A stretch of 64,000 nucleotides of DNA from Flavobacteriales bacterium (lineage in GTDB: Bacteria > Bacteroidota > Bacteroidia > UBA10329), in NCBI GenBank assembly GCA_021739625.1, contig JAIPBJ010000001.1, positions 1 to 64,000 of the forward strand. Direction: 5' to 3'. The first letter of the stretch is position 1, and every line of letters starts with the position of its first letter. Below are positions 51,888 to 60,799 of this stretch, one piece after another. The notes beneath the pieces are model-generated. The model was not told the origin of the DNA. It ran no database searches and saw only the letters and a program-made list of their open reading frames with translations. The translations under genes and the position numbers were made by a program.

Positions 51888-54380
51888 ATGACACGCAAGG
51901 CCCTTATCCTGCTTGTGACGGTGCTGTCAATTGGCACGGGTCACGATGCGTTCGCACAGCGCACCCGCATCCTCGGCTCGGTGGCCAATGCGGTCACGGG
52001 CCGGCCGCTGCCTTTCGCCAATGTGAGTTTCAGCAGCAGCAGCTTGGGCACTGTCACCGATTCGCTCGGCAACTTTGTGCTGGAGACCAACCGCAGGTTC
52101 GATTCCCTGCGGGTGTCATCCATCGGCTATCGCACCGAGGTGGTGCCCGTGGTGCATGGCGTCACCGAGGAGATCGACTTCCTGCTCCAACCATTGTTCT
52201 ATGAGTTGAGCGAGGTTATCGTGCTGCCGGGCGAGAACCCCGCCTTCCGGATCCTACGCAAGGTCATCGCCAACAAGCCCATCAATACCCCCGAACGGCT
52301 CGATGCCTACGAGTATGGCGTGTATCACCGCGTGCGCTTCGACCTCAACAACTTCACTGAGAAGGCGAAAAAGAACTTCATCCTCCGCCCGTTCGACTAC
52401 ATCTGGGACCATGCCGACACCACCGAAGCTGGCGTGGCCTATCTGCCTATCCTCATGACCGAGACCAGCCGCGAGGTCTTTTACCGCAAGGACCCGCAGG
52501 CCCGCATGGAGGTCATCCGTGGCCGCAGGGACTACAAGTTCTTCCGCGCACCACGCATCATGGAGTTCGTGCAGGACATGTACATCGACCCCAACATCTA
52601 CGACAACCATGTGGTCATCCTCGACAAGAGTTTCCCCAGTCCCATCAACGATTTCTACAGACGCAACTACCGCTTTGTGCTGATGGACAGCCTCGTGCAG
52701 GTCGATGGCCGCTCGTGCTATCACATCGCATTCCGCCCAAAGGGCAAGAGCGATGTGGCCTTCACGGGCGGAATGTTCATTGACGACAGCACATTCGCGG
52801 TGGTGCAGGTGGATGTCGAGTTCAGCATCGAGGCCAACATCAACTTCGTGCGCAATTATTGGATCCGGCAGAACTATTCACTTGTTGAGGGAAAACAGTG
52901 GTTCCTCACACGCAGTCAGGTCTTGGGCGATTTCACCGTGGTGGAGAACTCCAAAGAGATGACGGGCTTCTTCGGGCGCAAGACCACCGAGCTGCGCGAC
53001 ATCAGGATGAACCGGCCCCGCGAGGACGGATTCTATTCCACCCTCGACCCCGTGGTGGAGCAGGACAGCGCCTACACCCGTACCGATGGTTTCTGGGAAA
53101 TGGAGCGGCCCGACACCCTTTCGCAGAAGGAGCAGGAACTCATCGGCATGGTCGAGCGCCTCAACAGCGACCCGAAGTGGAAGCGCACCGAGGCCATCAT
53201 ACGTCTTGTGGCGGAAGGCTATCTTGAGCTTGGCCCCATCGACCTCGGCAACGTGTTCACCTTCTACAGTTGGAACACCGTGGAGGGCCACCGCGCAAAG
53301 CTCGGATTCCGCACCAACAGGCGGTTCAGCGAGACCGTGCAACTGAGCGGCCATGCGGCCTACGGCTTCGGTGACCAACGATGGAAAGGAGGCGGCACCA
53401 TCGACTTCTTCTTTCCCGAAAAACTGAACAGACGCATGGAATTCGGGGCCAGCTACCGCAACGACCTGATGCAGCAGGGCAGGGGAGAGGGCCAGCTTCC
53501 GCTCGACCATGTGCTCACCTCGTTCGTGCGCATCAGCGGGGCATTCAAACGGATGATGGCCGAGCAGACCGAGGCCCATGCCGAGCGGCAGTGGTTCACG
53601 GGGTTCAGCACGCGGGTCGGGATGTTCCGTGAACGATACAGCCCGCTGGAGCGCGATTTCAGTGTGATGGCTGCTGACGGCAGCACTGTGCCCGCAGCGC
53701 ATTTCACCGCATCGGGTCTGCGCGTGGGCCTGCGTTTCGGTTGGGGGCAGAAACTGTTGCCTGCGGCCTACAACGCTGTGGACAGCGGGCTTTTCGCCCA
53801 GCGGTTGCCAGTGGTGGCGTTTGAGGTGGCGGCAGGGTTCCGTGGGCTTTATGGCGGGCAGTTCGACTACCAGCACCTGCGGCTCAAAGTGCAGCACCGC
53901 CAGCGCGCCAACAAGCTCGGCTATCTGCAGATACTGGCCGAGGGCGGCATCATCAACGGCACCGTGCCCTTCCCGCTCTTGCACGCCCCCGCAGCCAACC
54001 CGCTCGTGTTCAATGACGACCGTTCGTTCAACCTCATGAACTATATGGAGTTCGCTGCCGACCGCTATGTGTCGCTGCAGGTGGAGCACCACTTCGAGGG
54101 GTTCTTCTTCAACAGGATACCCGGTGTGCGGCTGCTCAAGCTACGCGAGTTCGTCTTTGCCAAGGCGTTCTACGGCACGCTGACAGACCAGAATGCCAAT
54201 GGCCCGTTCGTGCTGGCCGATGGCATCGACCCGATGACACATCCGTACGTGGAGGTCGGTTTCGGCATAGAGAACATCCTCAAGATCGCCCGCATCGACT
54301 TCACTTGGCGGCTCACCCACCTCGATAGGCCGAATGTGCTGCCTTTCGTGGTGAAGCCGAGTTTTTACTTTCGGTTCTGA
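51888..54380 (+). CDS. DUF5686 outer-membrane protein with carboxypeptidase-like regulatory domain
   Basis: An 830-aa protein starting MTRKALILLVTVLSIGTGHDAFAQ (signal peptide; the track start is 13 codons earlier). Residues about 25-100 form a CarboxypepD_reg-like domain (RILGSVANAVTGRPLPFANVSF, TVTDSLGNFVLE). The DUF5686 body follows (AFRILRKVIANKPINTPERLDAYEYGVYHRVRFDL, VFYRKDPQARMEVI), then a barrel ending FVVKPSFYFRF. Such proteins resemble TonB-receptor N-domains but lack a plug. It starts 16 bases after the GNAT gene and likely shares its mRNA. A 42-bp repeat array starts nine bases after its stop. Confidence 0.88.
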   Translation: MTRKALILLVTVLSIGTGHDAFAQRTRILGSVANAVTGRPLPFANVSFSSSSLGTVTDSLGNFVLETNRRFDSLRVSSIGYRTEVVPVVHGVTEEIDFLLQPLFYELSEVIVLPGENPAFRILRKVIANKPINTPERLDAYEYGVYHRVRFDLNNFTEKAKKNFILRPFDYIWDHADTTEAGVAYLPILMTETSREVFYRKDPQARMEVIRGRRDYKFFRAPRIMEFVQDMYIDPNIYDNHVVILDKSFPSPINDFYRRNYRFVLMDSLVQVDGRSCYHIAFRPKGKSDVAFTGGMFIDDSTFAVVQVDVEFSIEANINFVRNYWIRQNYSLVEGKQWFLTRSQVLGDFTVVENSKEMTGFFGRKTTELRDIRMNRPREDGFYSTLDPVVEQDSAYTRTDGFWEMERPDTLSQKEQELIGMVERLNSDPKWKRTEAIIRLVAEGYLELGPIDLGNVFTFYSWNTVEGHRAKLGFRTNRRFSETVQLSGHAAYGFGDQRWKGGGTIDFFFPEKLNRRMEFGASYRNDLMQQGRGEGQLPLDHVLTSFVRISGAFKRMMAEQTEAHAERQWFTGFSTRVGMFRERYSPLERDFSVMAADGSTVPAAHFTASGLRVGLRFGWGQKLLPAAYNAVDSGLFAQRLPVVAFEVAAGFRGLYGGQFDYQHLRLKVQHRQRANKLGYLQILAEGGIINGTVPFPLLHAPAANPLVFNDDRSFNLMNYMEFAADRYVSLQVEHHFEGFFFNRIPGVRLLKLREFVFAKAFYGTLTDQNANGPFVLADGIDPMTHPYVEVGFGIENILKIARIDFTWRLTHLDRPNVLPFVVKPSFYFRF

Positions 54381-54388
54381 ACTTCATG

Positions 54389-54843
54389 GTCCTGTCGGAA
54401 GGAAGGCTGACACAGCGGAGCAACTGCTTTGCCCCGATGGGAGAACTCCGATCACAGCGGAGCAACTGCTTTGCCCCGATGGGAGAACTCCGATCACAAC
54501 GGAGCAACTGCTTTGCCACGATGGGAGAACTCCGATCACAGCGGAGCAACTGCTTTGCCCCGATGGGAGAACTCCGATCACAGCGGAGCAACTGCTTTGC
54601 CCCGATGGGAGAACTCCGATCACAACGGAGCAACTGCTTTGCCCCGATGGGAGAACTCCGATCACAACGGAGCAACTGCTTTGCCCCGATGGGAGAACTC
54701 CGATCGCAACGGAGCAACTGTTTTGCCCCGATGGGAGAACTCCGAACGCAACGGAGCAACTGCTTTGCCCCGATGGGAGAACTCCGATCACAACGGAGCA
54801 ACTGCTTTGCCCTGTCGGAGGCCCGTCCGACACAGCGGAGCAT
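54389..54843 (+). repeat. Tandem array 2: ten units of 42 bp plus edges
   Basis: Units beginning CACAGCGGAGCAACTGC or CACAACGGAGCAACTGC start at 54411 and recur every 42 bases through 54789, with a partial unit at 54831. Each contains CCCCGATGGGAGAACTCCG. The first (54389-54410) and last units are degenerate in the same way (CCTGTCGGA..), as if marking the array's edges. Four frames stay open, which produces the track ORFs 54313-54843, 54384-55007, 54386-54853 and 54429-54938. The array begins nine bases after a stop codon. Confidence 0.95.
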
Positions 54844-54895
54844 ATTTTTTTAGGTTCGCCCGCATCTGTTGCACATTGCAATTCAGTGACAGTGT

Positions 54896-54940
54896 AGCGT
54901 TCTTCGGGCTGAAACCGAGTGTTTACTTCAAGTGCTGACG
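54896..54940 (+). pseudogene. Remnant of the 3' end of a DUF5686-type gene
   Basis: The sequence reads VAFFGLKPSVYFKC followed by TGA, the typical last strand of a DUF5686 barrel, and aligns without gaps to the end of the gene at 51888 (LPFVVKPSFYFRF) at 31 of 45 bases. There is no matching gene body in front of it, only array 2. It is therefore a leftover gene end. Confidence 0.55.
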
Positions 54941-54991
54941 CTTGCTCGGCCGGTGAGAAAGGAAGGGGCCGTGGCGTGAATGCGCATCCAT

Positions 54992-54999
54992 TACCTTCG
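54992..54999 (+). promoter_or_regulatory. -7 element (TAccTTCG) six bases before the WbqC-like start
   Basis: TACCTTCG is one base off TAnnTTTG and is followed by CCCGCC and the ATG at 55006, again implying a leaderless message. TTCG forms recur before other genes here. Confidence 0.45.
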
Positions 55000-55005
55000 C
55001 CCGCC

Positions 55006-55644
55006 ATGCACGTGATTCTGCCCTCGGCCTATTTTCCGCCCGTCAGCTATTTCGCCTATCTGCTCTCGCCTGCCGTGACCAAGGTGACCATGGAGGCGAA
55101 GGAGCATTTCGTGAAACAGAGCATCCGCAGCCGTTGCATAGTGGCCGATCCGCATGGGAAGCTCACGCTCTTCGTACCGAAGGAGAAGACGGGGAACCGC
55201 TCGGTGATGGACGAGGTGCGCACCGTGGAGGAGGCCCATTGGCGCAGGACGCATTGGCGCAGCATTGCAGATTCCTATCGCAGTTCGCCCTATTTCGAGT
55301 ATTATGAGGACGACTTCGAACCGTTCTTCAGGGAGCACGAGGACCGCATCCTCAACATCGGTCAGCGAAGCATTGCCAAGGTCTGCGAACTCCTTCGGAT
55401 TCCTTTGCAGGTAGAATTGACCACCGGTTTCTGGGAAGGTGATGATGCACTCGACCTGCGAAGTGCGTGGAACAACAAGGACTATCGGGAGCGCCCGCCC
55501 GTGGTGCATTTCCCGGAATACACGCAAGTGTTCTCCGACCGCAACGGGTTTCTGCCCGACCTGAGCATCCTCGATCTCCTGTTCTGCAACGGCCCTAAAA
55601 GTCTGGACTACCTCAAAGCACTGGAATTGCGGGGCATGGAATGA
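55006..55644 (+). CDS. WbqC-like family protein
   Basis: A 212-aa cytoplasmic protein of the WbqC-like family. Start at MHVILPSAYFPPVSYFAYLL; the track start is 29 codons earlier, in front of the promoter. The family signature is visible in EHFVKQSIRSRCIVADPHGKLTLFVP, HWRRTHWRSIADSYRSSPYFEYYEDDFEPFF, YTQVFSDRNGFLPDLSILDLLFCNGP. WbqC proteins often occur with O-antigen or signal-peptidase genes and have no proven chemistry. Its stop is three bases from the stop of the convergent type B T9SS gene. Confidence 0.88.
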   Translation: MHVILPSAYFPPVSYFAYLLSPAVTKVTMEAKEHFVKQSIRSRCIVADPHGKLTLFVPKEKTGNRSVMDEVRTVEEAHWRRTHWRSIADSYRSSPYFEYYEDDFEPFFREHEDRILNIGQRSIAKVCELLRIPLQVELTTGFWEGDDALDLRSAWNNKDYRERPPVVHFPEYTQVFSDRNGFLPDLSILDLLFCNGPKSLDYLKALELRGME

Positions 55645-55647
55645 CCG

Positions 55648-58600
55648 CTATCTCACCAGGATCACCTGTCCGGTGCGCTGCCCTTCGTCTCCATTGATGT
55701 CGGTCCAGTCGATACGATAGACATAGACCCCGCTCTCGACCTGTGCGCCCTTGTAGCTTCCGTCCCAACCCTCGTCCATGTCGGCCGTCTGGAAGATCTG
55801 TTCGCCCCATCGGTCGAAAATGAGCATCCCGAACGCAACGATGTTCTCACCGTAGGCGGTGAAGCGCTCATTGTGGGCGTTGTTGTCGGGCGTGAAGGCA
55901 TTGGGAATATAGATGCTCACGTGCGGGGTGATGATGACCTCGTAACTGATGGTGTCCGTGCAGCCGAACTCATTGACCACCATCAGCCTCACGGTGTAGG
56001 TGCCTGTGTCGATGGCGCTCGGATACGTATAGGTGGGCGAAGGGGTCTGTGTGCCCAACGTGGCCCCGTCACCGAAGGCCCAATGCCATTCCACTGCTCC
56101 GGTGGACATGTCGGTGAACTCGAATCTGGGGTTGAGCGCACTGGCCGTGGTAGGATTCACTCCAAAGAAGGCCGTAGGCAACGGATGCACAGTGATGAGG
56201 TCGGGCATCACGAGTTCGGCCACACAGCCCTGATTGGAAGTGGCGGTCAGCCCGATGGTATAGACCCCTTCGTCAGGATAACAGTGCGAGGGCGAATGTG
56301 CAGTGATGATATTCCCGTCTCCCATATCCCATGAATAGGAATTCATGCTTCCCGATGCGATGGTGGTAAGGTTGTTCATCTGCACACAATGGGTGCGGCA
56401 GCCTTCCACGGGCCCGGCAACGAAATCGACCACAGGGTTGGGATGGACGGTCACAGTGGCCACGGCATCGTCCGTGCAGCCCAGCGTGGTGCCAACGACC
56501 GTGTAAACGGTTGTCGTGGTCGGGTTGGCCGTTACGGATGTCCCTGTCGGGCTGCTCAGGTCGGTGGCAGGTGTCCAAGCGTAGGTGTCGGCACCACTTG
56601 CAACCAGTGTGGTTGAATCGCCATCGCAATAGCTTGTGGCCGAAGGTGTCACATTGACGGTCGGGGTCTGGTTCACCGTCACTGTCACATCTTCCGAAGA
56701 TGAGCAGTTGAGGCTTGTGCCAGTCACGGTGTAAGTGACGGTGGTCATGGGCGATACGAGCACGGCCGCACCCGTGGTGGCACTGAGTCCGGTGGCCGGA
56801 GACCAGACATAGCTGTTGGCACCGTTGGCTGTGAGCGGAGCCGAGGTGCCGCTACAGATAGTGGTGTCGTTGCTCAGAATGACAACCGGAATCGGGTTGA
56901 CCGTCAGTACCAGTGTGGCAGTGTCGTTGCATCCGAGGCTGCTGCCCACCACCTCGTAGGTGGTGCTGACGACAGGGTCGGCAATCACCGTGGCATCTGT
57001 GGTGGTGCTAATGCCCAATGCTGGCGACCACACATAGCTGTCGGCCCCGCTGGCAGTGAAATCCTTGTTCTCGCCCACGCACATGGTGAACGAGGCGGGC
57101 GAGATGCTCACGCTCGGATAAGGGTTTACGGTGATGGTGACCGTGCGCGTGGTGGTGCATCCCAACCCTGTGCCCACCACGGTGTAGGTGGTGGTGGAAG
57201 CTGGTGTGGCGACAACAGAGGCGGTGTTGGTGGCGCTCAGGCCCGTTCCAGGACTCCACGCGTAGGTGTCGGCCCCGCCCGTGGTCAGCGTCACGGGATT
57301 GCCCTCACACACGGTGGTGTCGTTGCTCATGGGCATGGTGGGCGATGGATTCACGGTGATGTCGAAAGTGGCATCGCTGCTGCATCCGAGCGAAGTGCCC
57401 GTGACCGTGTAGGTGGTGCTTGCAAGCGGTGCCGCATCCACGGTGGTGCCGGTGGTGGCGCTCAGCCCTGTGGCTGGCGACCATGCATAGGTGGTGGCCC
57501 CTCCGGCCGTGAATGTGGTGGCTGTTCCAGCGCACACAGTGGCCGTGGTCGGACTCACGGTGACCACAGGGAACGGGTTGACCGTCACCGTCACATCATC
57601 GGTGCCGGTGCATCCTGCCGATGTTCCGGTGACCGTATAGGTCGTGGTCGCTGCCGGAGTAGCCGTGACGGATGCTCCCGTGGTGGCACTCAGTCCGGTG
57701 GGTGGGTCCCAGCTGTAGGTCGTTGCGCCCGATGCGCTCAGCGGGGTGCTTCCCCCTTCACAGACGGCCACATCTGTTCCCGCATCGATCACCGGTAGGG
57801 CATTGACCACCACCGATGTGGTGGTGACTGAGGAAACGCAGGAGCCCAGGGCCACTTCCAGTGTGATGTTCTTGGTGCCCGGAGTGGCCCAGTCGATCTC
57901 GTAAGGCCCTTGACCGGATCCCGACACCACGGTTCCTCCGTCAAAATCCCAAGTGTAATTCGAATTGGCCGGAGCGTTGCCAGTATAGGTGACTGTCGAG
58001 GTCTGGTTCAGACAGATGGGAGATGTGGTGGTGAAAGGCGATGTAGGCACCGAGAGGACGGTCACATCTATGGTCGTGTCGGCCAGACAGGGAGGCCATG
58101 CCACCCCGAGCCGAACCGGATAGGTGCCAGTTGCAGGGAAGGTGTAGGATGGATTCTGCGTCATGTCATCGGGCGTGCCATTGTTGTCGAAGTCCCATGC
58201 CCAATTGGTGATCTGACCAGCAGGTGAGGATGCATCGGTGAACACGATCGGGTCTCCGGCACAGGCGGGCGTATAGGTGAAATTGGCGGTAGGATTGCTG
58301 GGGCTGGGCGGGATCACCGTGTCGAGAGAGAAAGTGCAGGGCGTGACACCGAAGGTGGTCATGGTCACTGTGTAGGGGCCGGGCGCGTTGATGGTCACCT
58401 GCTCAGCGTTTCCGCCCGACACGACTCCCGGACCTGCCCAACTGTAGGTGGCAGCACCGGTCGGTGCGTTCAACGTGATGTTCTGCCCTCCGCACACGTT
58501 GGGTGCCGATGAGATGATCTGCAAAGGTTGGCAGGACGCATCGATATAAGCGTAGGCGAAGTGACTTCCGCCTCCGGCATCGCAGTCGCGGGTGATGAAT

Positions 58601-59304
58601 TCGATGCGCACCGTCTGGCCGATATAGTTGTTAAGTGGAATGAAAACAGGAGTCCAAGGATTGTAAAGAATACCTCCGACAGCCACAAAACCACCTATAC
58701 CAGCGGCAGTCGAGGCATCTACATCGAACGAGGCGCAGTTGATGACGTTGTTGCTGCCGTCATACATCCTTATCTGGAAAAAAGGCTGTTCACCGGACGG
58801 ATGCCCACCATCGTTCAGAACGGCCGCATAGTGATAGGTGAAGTTGCTATTGGCGTTTGTGACCGTGAAGGTGGTGCTGATGGTCTCTCCACCGTCCTCG
58901 GCCTGTGCATTTCCAAGTCTGAGGGAATACGCTCCACCACCGGGATACACCACTGGCAGTGTGGTGCCGCCCACGATAGGGTCGAATCCTCCGGTCATGA
59001 TGAAGTGATTCATTTCGGGCCCTGCATTGGCGGCCTGATTGTTGGCACCCTGATTCAGACCATTGTACTGGTAGGGGTCGGGTGCAGTGACACCCACGCA
59101 CAGCCCGAACAGCGTGCCCCCGTTGCACACACCGTCACCCCAGGTGCCGGTCCATCCTGTGAGCGTGCCTGTCTCCAGATCGACATTGCCGCAGCTCTGT
59201 GCGCGGGTCTCGGAAGCAAGTATCGTCAGCAGTGCCATAAGGGACAGGGCCGTCAGTGCGCTCATCGCCCGCTCACGTCCGGCTCTCAAAATGATATTGA
59301 TCAT
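55648..59304 (-). CDS. Large secreted repeat protein with T9SS type B sorting domain
   Basis: A 1218-aa surface or secreted protein. Start at MINIILRAGRERAMSALTAL, whose hydrophobic stretch ends ETRAQ as a signal peptide; an ATG 13 codons in also works. After a jelly-roll-like domain (SCGNVDLETGTLTGWTGTWG) there are PKD-type segments, then six consecutive Ig-like repeats of about 76 residues (each with TTYSWDPPTGLSATTGASVT-like text and ending TVTVNPFP), two more PKD domains (YSWDMGDGN, WHWAFGDGA) and the gliding-motility C-terminal domain (IYIPNAFTPDNNAHNERF... DRWGEQIF... DEGWDGSYKG). It probably needs PorP/SprF for export. TACTTTG lies upstream as possible -7 box. Confidence 0.92.
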   Translation of the reverse strand: MINIILRAGRERAMSALTALSLMALLTILASETRAQSCGNVDLETGTLTGWTGTWGDGVCNGGTLFGLCVGVTAPDPYQYNGLNQGANNQAANAGPEMNHFIMTGGFDPIVGGTTLPVVYPGGGAYSLRLGNAQAEDGGETISTTFTVTNANSNFTYHYAAVLNDGGHPSGEQPFFQIRMYDGSNNVINCASFDVDASTAAGIGGFVAVGGILYNPWTPVFIPLNNYIGQTVRIEFITRDCDAGGGSHFAYAYIDASCQPLQIISSAPNVCGGQNITLNAPTGAATYSWAGPGVVSGGNAEQVTINAPGPYTVTMTTFGVTPCTFSLDTVIPPSPSNPTANFTYTPACAGDPIVFTDASSPAGQITNWAWDFDNNGTPDDMTQNPSYTFPATGTYPVRLGVAWPPCLADTTIDVTVLSVPTSPFTTTSPICLNQTSTVTYTGNAPANSNYTWDFDGGTVVSGSGQGPYEIDWATPGTKNITLEVALGSCVSSVTTTSVVVNALPVIDAGTDVAVCEGGSTPLSASGATTYSWDPPTGLSATTGASVTATPAATTTYTVTGTSAGCTGTDDVTVTVNPFPVVTVSPTTATVCAGTATTFTAGGATTYAWSPATGLSATTGTTVDAAPLASTTYTVTGTSLGCSSDATFDITVNPSPTMPMSNDTTVCEGNPVTLTTGGADTYAWSPGTGLSATNTASVVATPASTTTYTVVGTGLGCTTTRTVTITVNPYPSVSISPASFTMCVGENKDFTASGADSYVWSPALGISTTTDATVIADPVVSTTYEVVGSSLGCNDTATLVLTVNPIPVVILSNDTTICSGTSAPLTANGANSYVWSPATGLSATTGAAVLVSPMTTVTYTVTGTSLNCSSSEDVTVTVNQTPTVNVTPSATSYCDGDSTTLVASGADTYAWTPATDLSSPTGTSVTANPTTTTVYTVVGTTLGCTDDAVATVTVHPNPVVDFVAGPVEGCRTHCVQMNNLTTIASGSMNSYSWDMGDGNIITAHSPSHCYPDEGVYTIGLTATSNQGCVAELVMPDLITVHPLPTAFFGVNPTTASALNPRFEFTDMSTGAVEWHWAFGDGATLGTQTPSPTYTYPSAIDTGTYTVRLMVVNEFGCTDTISYEVIITPHVSIYIPNAFTPDNNAHNERFTAYGENIVAFGMLIFDRWGEQIFQTADMDEGWDGSYKGAQVESGVYVYRIDWTDINGDEGQRTGQVILVR

Positions 59305-59450
59305 GTATGTCTGAAGTAAGGGTGCAAAGTAATCAGCCCACAAAGAAATCATTGCCGACAGTGACTAAGACTTGATCATGATGGGAAGTTGCCTTGACAC
59401 CGGTCCGATTCCGACCGATGTCATGCATCGCGCGGCCACATTGCTTCGGC

Positions 59451-59458
59451 TACCTTTG
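59451..59458 (+). promoter_or_regulatory. -7 element (TAccTTTG) for ychF
   Basis: TACCTTTG, a full match, 20 bases before the ATG at 59479. No well-spaced TTG at -33 is visible. Confidence 0.5.
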
Positions 59459-59478
59459 CGCTCCTCAAAAAAACAAGT

Positions 59479-60576
59479 ATGGCCCTTCAATGCGGAATCG
59501 TAGGACTGCCCAATGTCGGCAAGTCCACCCTTTTCAACTGCCTCTCCAACGCCAAGGCACAGGCCGCCAATTTCCCCTTCTGCACCATCGAGCCCAATGT
59601 GGGTGTCATCACTGTGCCTGATGAAAGATTGGAGAAGTTGGAAACGTTGGTAAAGCCCGATCGCGTGGTGCCCACCACCATCGAGATCGTGGACATAGCC
59701 GGTCTGGTGAAAGGTGCCAGCAAGGGCGAGGGCCTCGGCAACCAGTTTCTCGGCAACATCCGCGAAACGGATGCCATCATCCACGTGGTGCGCTGCTTCG
59801 ATGATGGGAACGTGGTACACGTGGACGGTTCGGTGGATCCCGTGCGCGACAAGGAGGTCATCGATACTGAGCTGCAACTCAAAGACCTTGACACGGTGGA
59901 CAAGCGGATTCAGAAGGTGCGCAAACAGGCCGATACCGGCAATAAGGACGCGAAGACCGAGTTCCAGGTGCTCTCCATTCTGAAGGGCACGTTGGAAAAA
60001 GGCATCTCTGCCCGCGCTGCCGTGCTTGACGACAATCAGGTCGAGATTGCCAGATCCTTCCAGTTGCTCACATTCAAACCTGTGCTCTACGTCTGCAATG
60101 TGGATGAGGCTTCTGTGGTGAGTGGAAATGCACACAGCCAGCGTTTGGCAGAGTCGGTGGCAAAGGAGAAGGCCGAGGTCATCCTCATCAGCGCGGCCAT
60201 GGAGGCCGACATAGCCGAACTGGAGAGCTATGAGGAGCGTATGGAGTTCCTAAACGATGCCGGCCTGAGCGAGGCGGGTGTGAACAAGCTCATCCGCTCG
60301 GCCTACCGTCTGCTGGAATTGCAGACCTACTTCACTGCCGGAGTGAAAGAGGTGCGTGCCTGGACCATCCGCAGGGGCATGACCGCCCCACAGGCCGCAG
60401 GCGTTATCCACACTGATTTTGAGAAAGGATTCATCCGTGCCGAGACCATCCATTACGATGATTTCATAAAGTACGGGTCGGAGACTGCGGTGAAGGAGGC
60501 CGGCAAGATGGGCGTGGAGGGCAAGGAGTATGTGGTGCAGGACGGTGATGTGATGCACTTCCGCTTCAACGTTTGA
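59479..60576 (+). CDS. ychF: Redox-regulated ATPase/GTPase YchF
   Basis: A 365-aa Obg-family P-loop protein. [20 protein letters not shown] is the P-loop, [20 protein letters not shown] the G3 region, and the C-terminal TGS domain ([35 protein letters not shown]) is intact. The NxxE variant of G4 in YchF (here CNVDEASV) explains its preference for ATP. It associates with ribosomes and acts in stress responses. Length is normal. The 223 bases after it show no clear terminator. Confidence 0.97.
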   Translation: MALQCGIVGLPNVGKSTLFNCLSNAKAQAANFPFCTIEPNVGVITVPDERLEKLETLVKPDRVVPTTIEIVDIAGLVKGASKGEGLGNQFLGNIRETDAIIHVVRCFDDGNVVHVDGSVDPVRDKEVIDTELQLKDLDTVDKRIQKVRKQADTGNKDAKTEFQVLSILKGTLEKGISARAAVLDDNQVEIARSFQLLTFKPVLYVCNVDEASVVSGNAHSQRLAESVAKEKAEVILISAAMEADIAELESYEERMEFLNDAGLSEAGVNKLIRSAYRLLELQTYFTAGVKEVRAWTIRRGMTAPQAAGVIHTDFEKGFIRAETIHYDDFIKYGSETAVKEAGKMGVEGKEYVVQDGDVMHFRFNV

Positions 60577-60799
60577 TCGGAACACTCCTCGAAGAGGCCC
60601 GGTTCACGATTTCTGACCGTTGTGTCATTCTGTTTCATCGTTGACCATCGGTCGCTTGTCGACAACGACTGCCAACTCGTCCGCGCGGTGTGTCGTAAAG
60701 CGTTCGGAATGCGTGTTACTGTTAATAAAAAGTAAAGGAAATGCGTAGCTAAGACGAACTTGAAAGGTTCTTATTACGTACTTCGCTGGGACGCACCAA

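Noticed and set aside
52878-54092. 404-aa ORF opposite the DUF5686 gene
   Set aside because: Antisense shadow; the sense frame has signal peptide, domains and the normal barrel end.
54411-54843. Possible CRISPR array
   Set aside because: Units are contiguous with no variable spacers and there are no cas genes nearby.
54313-55007. ORFs across array 2 (176, 207, 155 and 169 aa)
   Set aside because: Same cause as array 1: a 42-base repeat open in four frames. Two of them also overlap the ends of real genes.
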